DNA of 64,000 bases from Elephas maximus indicus (taxonomy: Eukaryota; Chordata; Mammalia; Proboscidea; Elephantidae): positions 104,360,480-104,424,479 of the forward strand of contig NC_064825.1 in NCBI RefSeq assembly GCF_024166365.1. The letters are read 5' to 3'. Of this stretch, positions 11,771 through 24,100 are shown one piece after another. Position numbers and translations under genes: made by a program. How positions within the stretch are numbered: the first letter of the stretch is position 1; each line of letters begins with the position of its first letter. The notes under the pieces are model-generated. The model saw only the letters and a program-made list of their open reading frames with translations, was not told where the DNA came from and searched no databases.

Positions 11771-13581
11771 TTTTTTTTTTTTTTGGTTAGGTGCCATCTA
11801 GTAAATTTAAATTCATAGAAACCCTTTGTAGAGCAGAAAGAAATATTGCCCGATCCTGTGCCATCCTCATAATCATTGTTATGCTAAAGCCCATAGTTAC
11901 AGCCACTGTGTCAATCCATCTGGTTGAGGGTCTTCTTTTTCACTGACCCTCTACTTTACCAAGCATGATGTCCTCCAGGGAACAATCCCTCGTGATAACA
12001 TGTTCAAATTATGCGAGACGTAATCTCGCCATCTTTGCTTCTAAGGAGCATTCTGTTTGTACTTTTTCCAAGACAGATTTATTCGTTCTTCTGGCAGTCC
12101 AAGCGTATTATATTCAATATTCTTCACCAGCACCAAATTCAAAAGCGCCAATTCTTCCTCGGTCTTTCTTATTCATCGTCTAGCTTTTGCATGCATATGA
12201 GGTGATTGAAAACACCTTGACTTGGGTCCGGCACACCTTAGTCTTCAAGGTGACGTCTTTACTTTTCAACATTTTGAAGAGGTCCTTTGCACCAGATTTG
12301 CCCAATGCAATGGGTGTTTTGATTTCTGGCCTGCTGCTTCCATGGGTGTTGATTGTGGACCTAAGTAAAATGAATTCCTTAACAACTTTAATCTTTTCTC
12401 CATCTATCGTGATGCTGCTTATTGGTCCAGTTGTGAGGGTTTTTCTTTCCTTTTCATTGCGGTGTAATCCGTACTGAAGGCTGTGGTCTTTGATCTTCAT
12501 CAGTAAGTGCTTCAAGTCTTCTTCACTTTGAGCAAGCAAGTTTGTGTCATCTGCATAATGCAGGTTGTTAATAAGTCTTCCTCCAATCCCAATGCCACAT
12601 TCTTCTTCATATAGTCTAGTTTCTTGGATTATTTGCCCAGCATGCAGATTGAATAGGTATGGTGAAAGGATACAACCCTGACAAACACCTTTCCTTAGTT
12701 TAAACCATGCAGTATCCCTTCGTTCTGTTCAAAGGACTGCCTCTTTATCCACGTACAGATTCCTCAAGAGCACAATTAAGTGTTCCGAAAGTCCCATTCT
12801 TTGAAATGTTGTCCATAATTTTTTATGGTCCACACAGTCAAATGCCTTTGCGTAGTCAATAAAACACAGGTAAACATCTTTCTAATATTTTTTGCTTTCA
12901 GCCAGGATCCATTTGACATCAGCAATGATATCCCTCATTCCAAGTCCTCTTCTGAGTCCAGCTTGAATATCTGACAGTTCCTGTTAATGTACTGCTGCAG
13001 CTACTTTTGAATGATCTTCAACAGAAAGTTACTTTCACGTGATATTAATGATCTTGTTCGATAATTTACACAATTGTTTGGGTCACCTTCCTTGGCAATG
13101 GGTACAAATATCGATCTCTTCCAGTCAGTTGGCCAAGTACCTGTCTTCCAAATTTCTTGACATAGACAAATGAGCACTTCCAGAGCTGCATCCATCTGCT
13201 GAAACATCTCGGTTGGTATTCTGTCCATTCCTAGAGCCTTATTTCTCACCAGTGCCTTCAGTGCAACTTTGACGTCTTCCTTCAGTACCATAGGCTACCT
13301 GCTGAAATGCTTAAATGTCAACCAATTCTTTTTGGTATAGTGACTCTGCATATTCCTTTCATCTTCTTTTGATGCTTCCTGCATGATTTAATATTTTCCC
13401 TGTAGAATCCTTTACTATTGCAGCTTAAGGCTTGAATTTTTTCTTGAGTTATTTCAGCTTGAGAAATGCTGAGTGTGTTCTTCACTTGGTTTTCTATCCC
13501 CAGGTCTTTGCACATATCCTTATAATATTTTACTTTGTCTTCTCAAGTTGCTCTTCCAAATATTCTGTTCAGCTTTTTTAC
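11771..13581 (-). mobile_element. RTE-clade LINE (antisense), 5'-truncated, nested in L1 no. 1
   Basis: An antisense RTE with an RT-domain remnant at 13001-13291 (LVRNKALGMDRIPTEMF) and the C-terminal region at 12180-12539. Several frame breaks make it inactive. The target duplication is tggttttgta (11761-11770) and tggttttata (13582-13591). The same insertion, at the same L1 position, is seen at 49696-50902 (same orientation) and 51774-53581 (inverted), which shows that all three derive from one event by duplication. Confidence 0.85.
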
Positions 13582-13917
13582 TGGTTTTATATAAAAAAAA
13601 AATAGATGCCCTTTAATATATTGGGGAATTTCCCATCTATTCTTATTTTATTGAGAGTTTTTTTTTTCTTTTTTTAAATCAGGAATGTGTGTTGGAGTTT
13701 ATTGAATGCCTTTTCCACTTTGAATGAGATGATTATGTGATTCTTTCCTCTTGTTTTATTTATGTGGTAGATTACAATGTTTGATTTTCTGATGTTAAAC
13801 CACCTTTCTATACCTAGTATGAATCCTGCTTGGTCGTGGTGTATTATTATTATTATTTATATGATGCTATTGGCTAGAATTTTGTTGAGAATTCTTGCTT
13901 GTGTATTCATGAGAGAT

Positions 13918-14630
13918 GTTGTTGTTAGGTGATGTTGAGTCAGTTCTGACCCATAAACAAACAAAAAAAAACCAATCAAACCCATTGCTGTGGAATTGAT
14001 TCCGACTCAGAGCAACCCTATAGGACATTGTAGAACCTCCCCATAGAGTCTCCAAGGAGCACCTGGTGGATTCGAACTGCCAACTTTTTAGTTAGCAGCC
14101 TTAGCAGTAAACCACTACACCACCAGGATTTCTGTTCTGACTCATGGGGGCTCTATTTACAACAGAACAAAACACTGCCCTGTCCTGTGCCATCCTTGCA
14201 ATCATTGTTATGCTTGAAACCATTTTTGCAGCCACTGCATCAATTCACCTTGTTGAGGGTCTTGCTCTTTTCTGCTGACCCTCTACTTTAGGAAGCCCGA
14301 TGTCCTTCTCCAGGGACTAATTCTTCCTGATAACATCCGAAGTGTGTGAGATGTAGTTTTGCCATTGTTGCTTCTAAGGAGCATTCAGGTTGTACTTCTT
14401 CCAAGACATATTTGTTCGTTCTTTTGTTAGTCCATGGTATATTCAATTTTCTTTGCCAACACCACAATTCAAAGGTGTCAATTCTTCTTTTGTCTTCATT
14501 ATTTATCATCCAGCTTTCACATGCATATGAGGTGATTGAAAACCCCATGGCTTTGCTCAGGCTTATCTTAGTCTTCAAGGTGACGTCTTTGTTTCTTAAC
14601 ACCCTAAAGAGGTATTTTGCAGCTGATTTG
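13918..14630 (-). mobile_element. RTE-clade LINE 3' end (antisense) with a nested AfroSINE
   Basis: The 3' part of an RTE element, including the conserved C-terminal words YACESWMINN and ELWCWQRKLNIPW in the frame at 14288-14602. It is split by an AfroSINE at 13955-14133. The target duplication is an 11-mer with one mismatch (tcatgagagat at 13907-13917, tcatgggagat at 14631-14641). An inverted copy with a SINE in the same position starts at 50903. Confidence 0.85.
13955..14133 (-). mobile_element. AfroSINE (antisense), nested in an RTE nested in an L1
   Basis: A near-complete SINE with the RTE-like 3' half and the tRNA-like head. The flanks share gttctgac followed by c/tcat on either side, a likely target duplication in the RTE sequence. 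It is the third level of nesting at this place. The inverted copy at 51206-51385 carries it too. Confidence 0.9.
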
Positions 14631-14999
14631 TCATGGGAGATATTGGTCTGTAATTTTCCTTTTTTTTTGGTTTCTCTTCCTGGCTTTGGTATCAGGGTTT
14701 TGCTGGCTTCATGAAATGAATTTGGGAGTATTGTTCATTTCTATGTTCTGAAATAGTTTGAGTAGTACTGATGACAGCCCTTTTCTAAATGTTTAATGTT
14801 ATTCTTCAGTGAAGCCATCCAGACCAGGGCTTTTTTTTTTTTTTTTTAATCTCTTCAATCTTTTCTCTTGTTATGGGTCTGTTCAGATTTTCTACTTTAG
14901 TTTGTGTTAGCTTAGATAGGTAGTACATTTTTAGAAAATGATCCATTTCTCCTAGGTTCTCAAATCTGTCAGAGCACAATTTTCCTTAGTATCTTGTTA

Positions 15000-15162
15000 C
15001 CCATAAGCCCATTGCCATCAAGTCAATTCTGACTCATAGCGACCCTATAGGACAGAGTAGAACTGCCCCGTAGAGTTTATGAGGAGCACCTGGTGGATTC
15101 GAACTGCCAGCCTTTTGGTTAACAGCCATAGCACTTAACAAGTACGGCACCAAGGTTTCTAG
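15000..15162 (-). mobile_element. AfroSINE (antisense), nested in L1 no. 1
   Basis: A near-complete AfroSINE with a perfect 12 bp target duplication, agtatcttgtta, at 14988-14999 and 15163-15174, interrupting L1 ORF2 sequence. Confidence 0.9.
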
Positions 15163-15283
15163 AGTATCTTGTTAGGATCTTTTTTATTTCGATTAGGTCT
15201 GTCGTGTTTTCTTCCATCTCATCTTATTGGATTATTTGTTTCCTCTCCTTTTTATTTTTGTCAGTTAGGCCAGTGGTTTGCCT

Positions 15284-16075
15284 GCATAGTTTCTGCCAAG
15301 TAATCAAAGCTTATTCTTATTGTTTCCCCTTTGTATATGACTTTTCACTTGTCTCAAGATGCCCTCAGGATTCTTTCCATCTTTGATTTTGGAAAGTGTG
15401 ACTATGATATATCTTGTTGATTTTCTTTTGGGGGTCTATCCAGTATGGAATTCTTTGTGCATCCTGTATGGTCAACTTTTCTTCTTTCATGCAATTTTGG
15501 AAGTTTTCTGCCAGCAAACCTTCCACAATCTTCTCTGTGTTTTTCACTTTCTTCTCGTGTTCTAGAACTCTGATCACATGCAGATTTTTGCTATTGGTTG
15601 TGTCCCACATAAGTCTTAGGTTTTCTTCATTCTTGTCTCTGATTTTTTCTCAAAGAAAGTGGTGTCCATGGATTTGTATTTAATTTCACTTATTCTGTCT
15701 TTTATTGTTTCAAATTTGCTCCCAGTACCTTCTATGGAGCTGTCCATTTCTGAAATTCTATTGTTTTTATTTTGGGCATCTATTTGCCGTTTTTGCATGA
15801 CTTCTATTTGTTCATTTATTTTGACCTTTTTTTCTATTTTCCAGACTTCTTCCATTGCTTTTCCTGTGTTTTCATTGATTTTGAGTATGTTTGCACTGAT
15901 TTTGTCTTTTTTTTTTTTCTCCCATGATTTTGTCTATTTTTTTCCTTGGTTTTGTGTTTTCCTTGATCTCTTTCCTTACGTCTTGGAGAGCCATAAATAC
16001 CAGACTTTTGAATTATCAGGTAGTTCCACTGCCTTTTCATCTACGAGAAGGTCATCTGATTCTTTATTTTGGTCA
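15284..16075 (-). pseudogene. L1 ORF1 remnant of L1 no. 1
   Basis: On the - strand, pieces at 15834-16040, 15616-15855 and 15365-15610 read as an L1 ORF1 protein in N-to-C order. A charged lysine-rich N-terminus is followed by a coiled-coil-like piece (NNRISEMDSSIEG) and a nucleic-acid-binding C-terminal part (EKIVEGLLAENF, DAQRIPYWIDPQ). L1 ORF1p is the RNA-binding chaperone of L1 retrotransposition. The frame is interrupted and the end of ORF1 is cut off at the junction with ORF2 near 15283. The open frame on the + strand at 15659-16249 is only its reverse complement. Confidence 0.65.
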
Positions 16076-16259
16076 CTTGCTGGAGCCATCTTGTCCAGCT
16101 TTTTGTATATTTGGACATTTTCTGCTGTCTTTGAGACAGTAATGTATTATTTTCTTTATTTATTGATTTTATATTCTCTTGTTTGTCCTGTTGCTTTGTT
16201 TTCTTTTGATAAGTCAGGGTGGGCAAGTTGGGCATGCTTTGCTGCTTGATAGTTTGTGT

Positions 16260-16932
16260 GCACAATAACTCTCACCACCTTGTGCAGATGGGAAGGCAGC
16301 AGCTGGTAGAGCAAGCCCGCATTGCTGTACACTGCTTTGGCAAGGTGGCTGAAGGTGGACTGGGGCATGTACAGCCTGCCTCCTGATGTTGGTCCAGTGG
16401 TGTGAACTGTTCACAGCCCCTTGCCAGATGGTCTCCCTTTCCACCATTCAGCAGCTTGTCAAGTGGCAGGAGTGGAGGGGCAGTGTGGGTCCAGCGTGGG
16501 GATGGCCTAAGAGTATCAGGGATTCTCTAGCCACAGCAGCTCAGCAGGTACCAGAAGGAATTGGGGAAGTTGGTGTATGTGGCAGATGTGTGAGGGGTGA
16601 GAAAGCATGTTTCTCTGGTTACAAGGTGTCTGTCTCATGTTGAGAACTCCATGAAGTTGCTGTTCTATACTCCATGTCTGCAGTCATTGCTGGCTATGCT
16701 TCAAGATGGTGATGCTGTGCCATGTTAGTGGGCAGGGGCCTCCTCATATGTCTCCTTGTTCTCTGCTGTCTGTCAATTTCATCTTCCATTCAGTATTCAA
16801 TCCAGTTCTTTATCCTTTCATCTGATGCTTAGAATTCTAGGATTGATATTTGTATCTGTTTTATCATCTTTTTCAGGTTTTTGCTGCAGAGAGATGGCAT
16901 GGTGCATCTGTCTAAGGTCCATGTTAGCTGGA
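16260..16932 (-). promoter_or_regulatory. L1 5' UTR (likely internal promoter region) of L1 no. 1
   Basis: GC-richer sequence between ORF1 and the 5' target duplication. Mammalian L1 5' UTRs carry an internal pol II promoter. I infer that role from position and do not recognise individual binding sites. Confidence 0.45.
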
Positions 16933-17254
16933 TCACATGATTAATGTTTTAATGTGGATATCAGTTGTTCAAATACTGGTTCCTTAAAATTCTCTCTCTT
17001 CCCTGTTGTGCTGAATGGAAACTGTTGAAAATATGTTAGCATATATATGTGGTTCTGTTTCTAGACTCTGAAGTTTACTTTGTTCAACTATTTGCCTAAT
17101 CTTTCACCAGCAACACAGAGTATTAATTTCATCTGTTTTGTAGTAAATTCTAAAATCATGTAGTGTTATCCTACCACTTTTATTTTCAAGATTATTTTAG
17201 TTGTGGAATCTTTTCAATTTAATATACTTTTTAGAATCACTACTGTTCCATTTA

Positions 17255-17780
17255 TGCACTGATGCATAACTACCCTAAAACTTAAAAAAAAAAAAAAGAC
17301 ATATTTTGTTATATGTCACTTATTTTTGAGGTTAGAAATTTAGGCAGATCTTGGCTAAGCAATTTTTCTCCATATGGCATGGAGTTAGTTCATTCTCTGA
17401 TGTTCTGCTAAGGGCTGGACTTATGGTGGGTTCAAGATGACCTTATTCATGTGAATGGTGCCCTGGCAGAGATACATCTGTTGGGTTCCACTCCCTCTCC
17501 GTGTAGAGATATGAAGAATAGTTCTCTCCAGTGAGCTTGTTAGACTTCTAAAATGGCAGCTTAGGGTTCTCAGAGGGAGATGGCAGAAGCTGCCAGAGTA
17601 GGTAAGTACTATCCCCACAACTGGCCCAATATTATTTTGTCATATTTTATTGGTTGAAGCAACCATAGACTTGTCCAGATTGAGAAGATTGGAGAAACTG
17701 GTTCTATATCTTTGAGTTGTGATAACGTAACATGGGTAAAAGCATGGCAAGGGAGATGTTGTGTCCACCTTTAGAAACAC
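17255..17780 (-). mobile_element. MLT1-type MaLR LTR fossil (antisense)
   Basis: In reverse, the start corresponds to the usual MLT1/MaLR 3' end (ctaccctaaaacttaaaaaa), and the passage at 17640-17700 matches its internal part. It is diverged and noncoding, and probably predates the afrotherian radiation. Confidence 0.45.
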
Positions 17781-18572
17781 ATTTTGTTCCAGTTTGCCTC
17801 TGGTCACAATAATACACATACTAAATGTGCAAGGTACACACATCCCTTTCACCAACATCTTATCCCATCACAACATCAGCTTGAAGTCCAGGACCTCAAC
17901 TTCTAAATCCATAAGTGCTGTACATGTGGTTCCTTGAGTACGGTTAGTTTTGTACAGCTTCCAAACTATTGCTTCTCTGTATTTAAAGATATGTGAACTG
18001 GAGACATTTTCTCTTTTCTACATACACGACATAAAAACCATGGCAAGATAACCAAAATAAATGCTACTTTTCAAAAGAGTGTCAAGGAGAAGGCTCTGAT
18101 GCTTCCTGTAGTCAGTTGACTTACATCAATTTATATCAAATGTTAAACAACATTTATTCCTGTAATAATTTCTACTTTGTCGTATTAGCATTCTAAAATA
18201 CGTAGCTATATTTGAATTACTAAATAATAGGTGAGAAATTCTGTGTTTATATGATGAGTTTTTTAAAAATCTTGTAATGCTTTTGTTTCATCTGTGCTTA
18301 AGAGTTATGCTGGCTGTATAAAATGAGTTTGAAAGTGTTTTAATTTTCTCTTGTACCCAAAAGTATTTGTGTAAGATTAGTAATATTTCTTGCCTAAATA
18401 CTAAATGGATTTCATTAATAAAGCTATTTGTGAATGGATTTTATTTTTTGTGTGTGGGGGGAATATCCTATTTAAAGAATCAATTCATTTAACTACTATC
18501 GTATTATCCTAATGTTTAATTTTGTACATGTGTGTGAAGAAAATTGTGTTTTTCAAAGGCTTGGTCTGTGTC

Positions 18573-18780
18573 TTAGTTATCTAGTGCTGCTACAACAAAA
18601 ATATCACAAATTTAATCACAAAGATAAGTTTATTTTTTCACAGTAGAGTAGGTTGGAAGTCCGAATTTAGGGTACCAGTTCCAGGACCCTGGTTGAGGAA
18701 CTTCCCAGCATGTGGATCCATGGTCCAAAGGAAATGCTATGCTCTTGGTGCTTCTTTCTTGTTGGTATGATGTCTTTATG
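18573..18780 (-). mobile_element. MaLR-like LTR 3' part (antisense), fossil
   Basis: Begins with tgtcttagttatctagtgct, the reverse of the 3' end seen at 4699. It is a truncated solo LTR piece within old L1 sequence. Confidence 0.45.
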
Positions 18781-19884
18781 CCTCCCTTTAATCTTTCTTA
18801 TTTTCTCATACGTGTGTTTAAGTTATATATTTCTTTCTAAGTACTATCTTATCTGCATCCAATAAATTTTACTGTTTTGTTTTTATTATCTTACAGTTCA
18901 AAAATATTTCTAATTTCCATTGTGATTTCTTCTTTGACCCACAGCTTATTTAGAACTGTGTTGTTTAATTTGTAAATAATTGAGAAGTGTTTAGTTCTTT
19001 TTCAGTCAATTTTTCTAGTTGAATGTTATTATTATCAGACATATTTCTGTATAAGTCCTTTGAAATGTATTGCAACTTATTTGTGGTCTAGGATATTGTC
19101 TATTTTGGTGACGGTTCCATGAGCACTTCGGGGTAAGTAGAATAGCCACAGATTTTCTTTTCCTTCTCCATACAGTCATCTTATATTTGTCTTATGGCTT
19201 AACGTAAACTTTAGATTCAGATGGTAGTTAATCAGCATTTTATTCTACCGAGTATAATTTCTCCTTTTAGTATAATTATAGGTATTTGTGTTTCTAAGTT
19301 TTGTAACCAGATTTAATGTGAAGAGATGATTATATACATATTTTATTTCAATATAAGTTGTAGTGAAATGGATTCCAAAATGAAATTTATATGTATCATT
19401 ACATTCCAATCTAACAATATTTATTTCTATAATGTTCTTAAGAAGGAAATACAGGACATTGTTAATTTTATCACACTCTGTTGAGCATTGGCTAATGCAA
19501 TTATATGAAATGTTTAAAAAAATTAAGCTAGGTGTTTTTGGTGGTAACTAGACACACTCATGTAATGTTTTACCATTAGGATTTGTTAGACAGGGCAACA
19601 TCTAAGAATTGTTACAATGTATACAGCAAATTTCATTGCTGTCAAGACTGAGGAGCCTTAGGGAAAACTGGAATCAAGCCATAGAATCCTTCAGGAGATA
19701 TTCTAAAATGTAATTAAGATGGTTTTGGACTGCTAGTAACAAAGATTCAAAAGAACTGTGACAATAACAAGGTAAAGTTTCGATTTTCTGTCTTGTAAAA
19801 AATATATAGGATAGGTTGGCTGAAGTTGGCCCCAAATTCTCATGGACACTGATTTCTTCTGCTCAGCAATTATTAGTTCTTGTT

Positions 19885-20130
19885 ATTTAATGTTATTTAA
19901 TTAAAAAAAATTTTTTTTGGTGAAAGTATACAGAGCCAAGATACACTCTTTCAACAATTTCTCCACTTACATTTGAATGACATTAGTTACATTCTTTAAA
20001 TTGTGCTACCATTCTCCATAGTTATCCTTTTCCGCACTATTCTATGACAACTGTCTTTAACTACTGCCTAAGTTTCCTACCCAATGTTTTGATTTGCTGG
20101 TTGTAAATTTGATAACACATAGATAATTCT
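19885..20130 (-). mobile_element. Probable L1 3' UTR fragment (antisense)
   Basis: The wording (ttggtgaaagtatacagagc and what follows) resembles the antisense 3' ends of the L1 copies at 7070 and 21192, but more diverged. Paralogous copies lie at 39030-39290 and 60440-60700, so it was already in the ancestral arm. Confidence 0.4.
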
Positions 20131-20289
20131 TTGAAAGACCAAAATACTAAAAGCAGAGGTAATTTACTGATTAAAATAATCTCTTTTTTGTTTCAAAGAA
20201 GACTTCAGGGGATATTTTTGGTTTAAGATTTAAAGATATCTCAGGGCACAAGTTTCTTTTGCTCAGAAAAATAAGGTGATTGTTTTTAG

Positions 20290-21178
20290 ATCAGCAATGA
20301 AAAAGGAAATTACGAAAAAAAAAATCTCCTTTACAATAGTATTGGTCATGGGTTGAATTGTGTCCCCCTAAAATATCTGTAAATTAAGCTGGGCCATGAA
20401 TCCCAGTATTTTGCGATTGTCCACCACTTTATGTGATTTCCCTATGTGTTGTAAATCCTATCACTATGATGTAATAAATAAGATGGATTAGAGACAGGTA
20501 TATTGGTGAAATCTACAAGATTACATAGTATCTGAAGTGAATCTCGTTTGAGACATAAAAGAGAGAAGTGAGCAAAGAGACAGGTGGACATCATACCACC
20601 AAGAAAGCAGTTCCAGGAGCAGAGGACATCTTTTGGACCTGGAGTTTCTGTGCTGAGATGCTCCCAGACCAAGGGAAGATGAAGCATCACAAGGAATTTC
20701 CTCCAGAGTGGACAGAGACAGAAAGCCTTCCCCTGGAGCCAAGGCCCTGAATTAGTAGTTCTAGCCTACTGGACTGTGAGAGAATAATCTTTTTGTTAAA
20801 GTCATCCACTGGTGGTATTTCTGTTATAGTAGCACTAGATGAGCAAGACAGCATCTAAAGGAATAAAATTCCTAGGCATAATTTTAGCCAAGGAAGTGAG
20901 AGACTTGTACACAGAAAACTGTAAAATGGTATTGAAAGAAATTAAAGATGACCTAGATAAATGCAAGGACATTTAGTGTTCATGGAATGGAAGACTCAGT
21001 GTTGTCAAGATGTAAATACTACCTAAAGAAATTTGTAAATTCAAGGAAATCCCCCTCAACATTCCAACAGCCTTCTTTAAAGAAATGGAAATATCAATCC
21101 TGAAATAATATAAAACTGCCGAGGGCCCCAAATAGCCTAAGCAATCCTGAAAAGAAAAGGCCAAAGTAGAAGGACTCT
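20290..21178 (+). mobile_element. Old L1 ORF2 fragment (sense), split by an LTR
   Basis: The stretch 20855-21178 reads as the ORF2 region after the RT domain (a broken version of the words KEIKDD and NIVKM). It is interrupted by the LTR at 20344-20852. The same fragment without the LTR is at 39480-39830, and a shortened one is in the B2 arm. Confidence 0.6.
20344..20852 (+). mobile_element. MaLR-like solo LTR fossil
   Basis: Starts with gggttgaattgtgtccccct and ends with the pattern atagtagcactagatgagca. Inserted into an L1 fragment, with a short duplication of about 5 bp (agtat/agcat). Its 5' part is also present in the B2 arm (60866-61007) and it is absent from the A2 arm, so it is a B-lineage insertion. 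Confidence 0.6.
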
Positions 21179-21191
21179 CACCTCAGATCTC

Positions 21192-24100
21192 TTTTTTTTA
21201 TTGTGCTTTAAGTGAAATTTACAAATTCAGTCATTCCCTCAAACAGAAATTTATATACACCTTGCTATATACTCCTAATTGCTGTCCCCCAATATGACAG
21301 CACACTCCTTCCCACCACTCTCTTTTTTCATGTCCATTATGCCAGTTTCTGACCCCCTCTGCCCTCTCATCTCCCATCCATATAGGAGTTGCCAACATAA
21401 TCTCATGTATCTACTTGATCCAAGAAGCTCACCCTTCACTAGCATCATTTTTTACCCCATTGTACAGTCCAGTCCTGGTCGGAAGAGTTGGCTGTCAAAT
21501 GGTTCCTGTCTTGGGCTAACAGAAAGTCTGGGGGCCATGACCACCAGGATCCTTCTAGCCTCAGTCACACCATTAAGTCTGCTCTTTTTATGAGAATTTG
21601 GGGTCTGCATCCCACTGCTCTCCTGCTCCCTCAGGGGTTCTCTGTTGTGCTCCTTGTCAAGGCAGTCATTGATTATAGCCAGGCACCATCTAGTTCTTCT
21701 GGTCTCAGGCTGAGGTTGTTTCTGGTTTATGTGGTCATTTCTGTCTCTTGGGCTCATAATTACTTTGTGTCTTTGGTGTTCTTCATTCTTCCTTACTCCA
21801 GGTGGGTTGAGACCAATTGATGCATCTTAGATGGCTGCTTGCTAGTGTTTAAGACCCCAGATGCCACTCTCCAAAGTGGGTTGCAGAATGTTTTCTTGAT
21901 AGATTTTATTTTGCCAATTGACTTGGATGTCCGCTGAGACCATGGTCCGCAAATCCTACGCCTGCTACGCTGGCTTTCAATGCATTCAGTTTATTCAGGA
22001 AACTTCTTTGCTTTTGGTTTAGTTCATTTATGCTGACCTCTCCTGTATTATGTGTTGGCTTTCCCTTCACCTAAAATAGTTTTAATCTACTATCTAATTA
22101 GTGTATACCCCTCTCCCTCCCTCCCTCCCTTCCTCACCCATCTCATAACCATCAAAGAATATTTTCTTCTTTGTTTAATCTATTTCTCAAGTTCTTATAA
22201 CAGTGGTCTTATACAATATTTGTCCTTTTGCAGCTGACTAATTTCACTCAGCAGAATACCTTCTAGATTCCTCCATGTTATGAAATGTTTCACAGATTCA
22301 TCACTGTTCTTTATCGATGTGTAGTATCCCATTGTGTGAATATACCATAATTTATTTATCCATTCATCCATTGATGGGCACCTTGGTTGCTTCCATCTTT
22401 TTGCTATTGTAGAGTGCTGCGAGGAACATGGGTGTGCATATATCTGTTTGTGTAAAGGCTCTTATTTTTCTAGGATATATTCCAAGGAGTGGGATTGCTG
22501 GATTGTATGGTAGTTCTATTTCTAGCTTTTTAAGGAAGTGACAAATCGATTTCCAAAGTGGCTGTACCATTTTATATTCCCATCAGCAGTGTATAAGTGT
22601 TCCAGTCCCTCCACAACCTCTCCAACATTTCTTATTCTGTGTTTTTTGGATTAATGCCAGCCTTGTTGGAGTGAGTTGGAATCTCATTGTAGTTTTGATT
22701 TGCATTTCTCTAATGGCTAATGATCATGAGCATGTCCTCATGTATCTGTTAGCTACCTGAATGTCTTCTTTAGTGAAGTGTCTGTTCATATTTTTTGCCC
22801 ATTTTTTAATTGCATTATTTGTTTTTTTGTAGTTGAGATTTTGCAGTATCATGTAGATTTTAGAAATCAGGCACAGATTGGAAATGTCATAGCTAAATTT
22901 TTTTTTCCCAGTCTATAGGTAATCTTTTTACTCTTTTGGTGAAGTCTTTGGATGAGCATAGGTTTTTGATTTTTAGGAGCTCCCAGTTTTCTACTTTCTC
23001 TTCTGCATTGTTAGTAATGTTTTTACACTGTTTATGCTATGTATTAGGTCTTCTACCGTAGTCCCTATTTTTTCTTCCATAATCTTTATTATTTTAGATT
23101 TTATATTTAGGTCTTTGATTAATTTTGAGTTAGTTTTTGTGTATGGTGTAAGGTATGGGTCTTGTTTCATTTTTTTGCAGGTGGATATCTAGTTTCTTGC
23201 CTGCGTGGTTTCTGCCGAGTAGTCCGAGCTTATTCTTATTGACTGTCCTTTGTAGGTGACTTTTTGTTTATCCCTAGCTGCTCTTAAAATTCTCTCTTTA
23301 TCTTTGGTTTTGGCAAGTTTGATTATGTCTTGGTGACTCTTTTAAAATCTACCTTATGTGGAGTTCAATGAGAATCGTGGATAGAAATCTTCCCATCTTT
23401 CATGTTACCAAGGAAGTTTTCTGTGAACATATCATCTACAAATCTCTCTGTGCTTTTTGTTATCCCTCCCTCTTTTGGTACTCCAATCACTTGTAGGTTA
23501 TTTCTCTTGATAGAGTCCCACATGATTTTTAAGGTTTCTTTAGTTTTTTAGAATTCTTTTATCTGATTTTTCTTCATATATATTGGTGTCAAGTGCTTTA
23601 TTTTCAAGTTCACCAATGCTGGCTTCCACTTGCTCAATTCTGCTCCTCTGACTTTCTACTCAGTTGTCTAATTCTGTACTTTCATTGTTAATCTTCAAAT
23701 TTCTGATTGCTATCTCTCTATGGATTCTTGCAGCTTATTAAATTTTTCATTATGTTCTTGAATAACCTTTTTAATTTCTTCAATTACTTTATCTGTGTGT
23801 TCCCTGGCTTGTTCTGCATATTGCCTGATCTCTTTCCTAATTTCATTCCTGATGTCTTTAAGAGTTTTGTATATTAACCTTTTGAATTCTGCATCTGGTA
23901 ATTCCAGGAAGCCACCTTCATCCAGAAGATCTGTTGATTCTTTTTTTTTTTTGAGAGCTGGTCGAGGTGATCATGTTCTGTTTCTTTATGCTACTTGATA
24001 TTGACTGTTGTCTCTGAGTCATCTATAAGTTATTGTATTGGTATATTTTATGTTTGCTTACTGTATCCTAGCTTCTTGCCTTTTCTTTTTTTTTTTTTGA

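Larger units (their letters stand above)
7062..16932 (-). mobile_element. L1 LINE no. 1 (antisense), both ends present, internally deleted, carrying nested insertions
   Basis: This L1 runs right to left. The 3' end is at about 7070, ORF2 remnants lie at about 8040-15280, ORF1 remnants at 15284-16075, and a GC-richer 5' UTR reaches about 16932. Probable target-site duplications flank it (cacatgattcat at about 7053-7064 and cacatgattaat at 16933-16944), inside the minisatellite. Its body is interrupted by three RTE elements (8584-10373, 11771-13581, 13918-14630) and an AfroSINE (15000-15162). Without them about 5.4 kb remains. ORF2 is joined directly to ORF1 near 15283, so part of both frames was missing from this copy. 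It is not coding competent. Confidence 0.85.
16951..19309 (-). mobile_element. Old L1M LINE remnants (antisense) interrupted by MaLR fossils
   Basis: Diverged antisense L1 ORF2 sequence can be recognised at about 17160-17240, 18240-18480 and 18785-19300 (for example the passage around 18920-18970). The gaps are filled by MaLR-like pieces listed separately. I see no host gene here. Stretch 17780-18220 holds nothing I can identify. Confidence 0.5.

Noticed and set aside
15659-16249. 196-codon open frame on the + strand, the second-longest uninterrupted non-OR, non-RTE frame
   Set aside because: It is the reverse complement of L1 ORF1 and 5' UTR sequence. The hydrophobic product reflects antisense of a lysine-rich coiled-coil protein.
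20442-20750. Overlapping short frames on both strands
   Set aside because: All fall inside the MaLR-like LTR at 20344-20852, a noncoding family.
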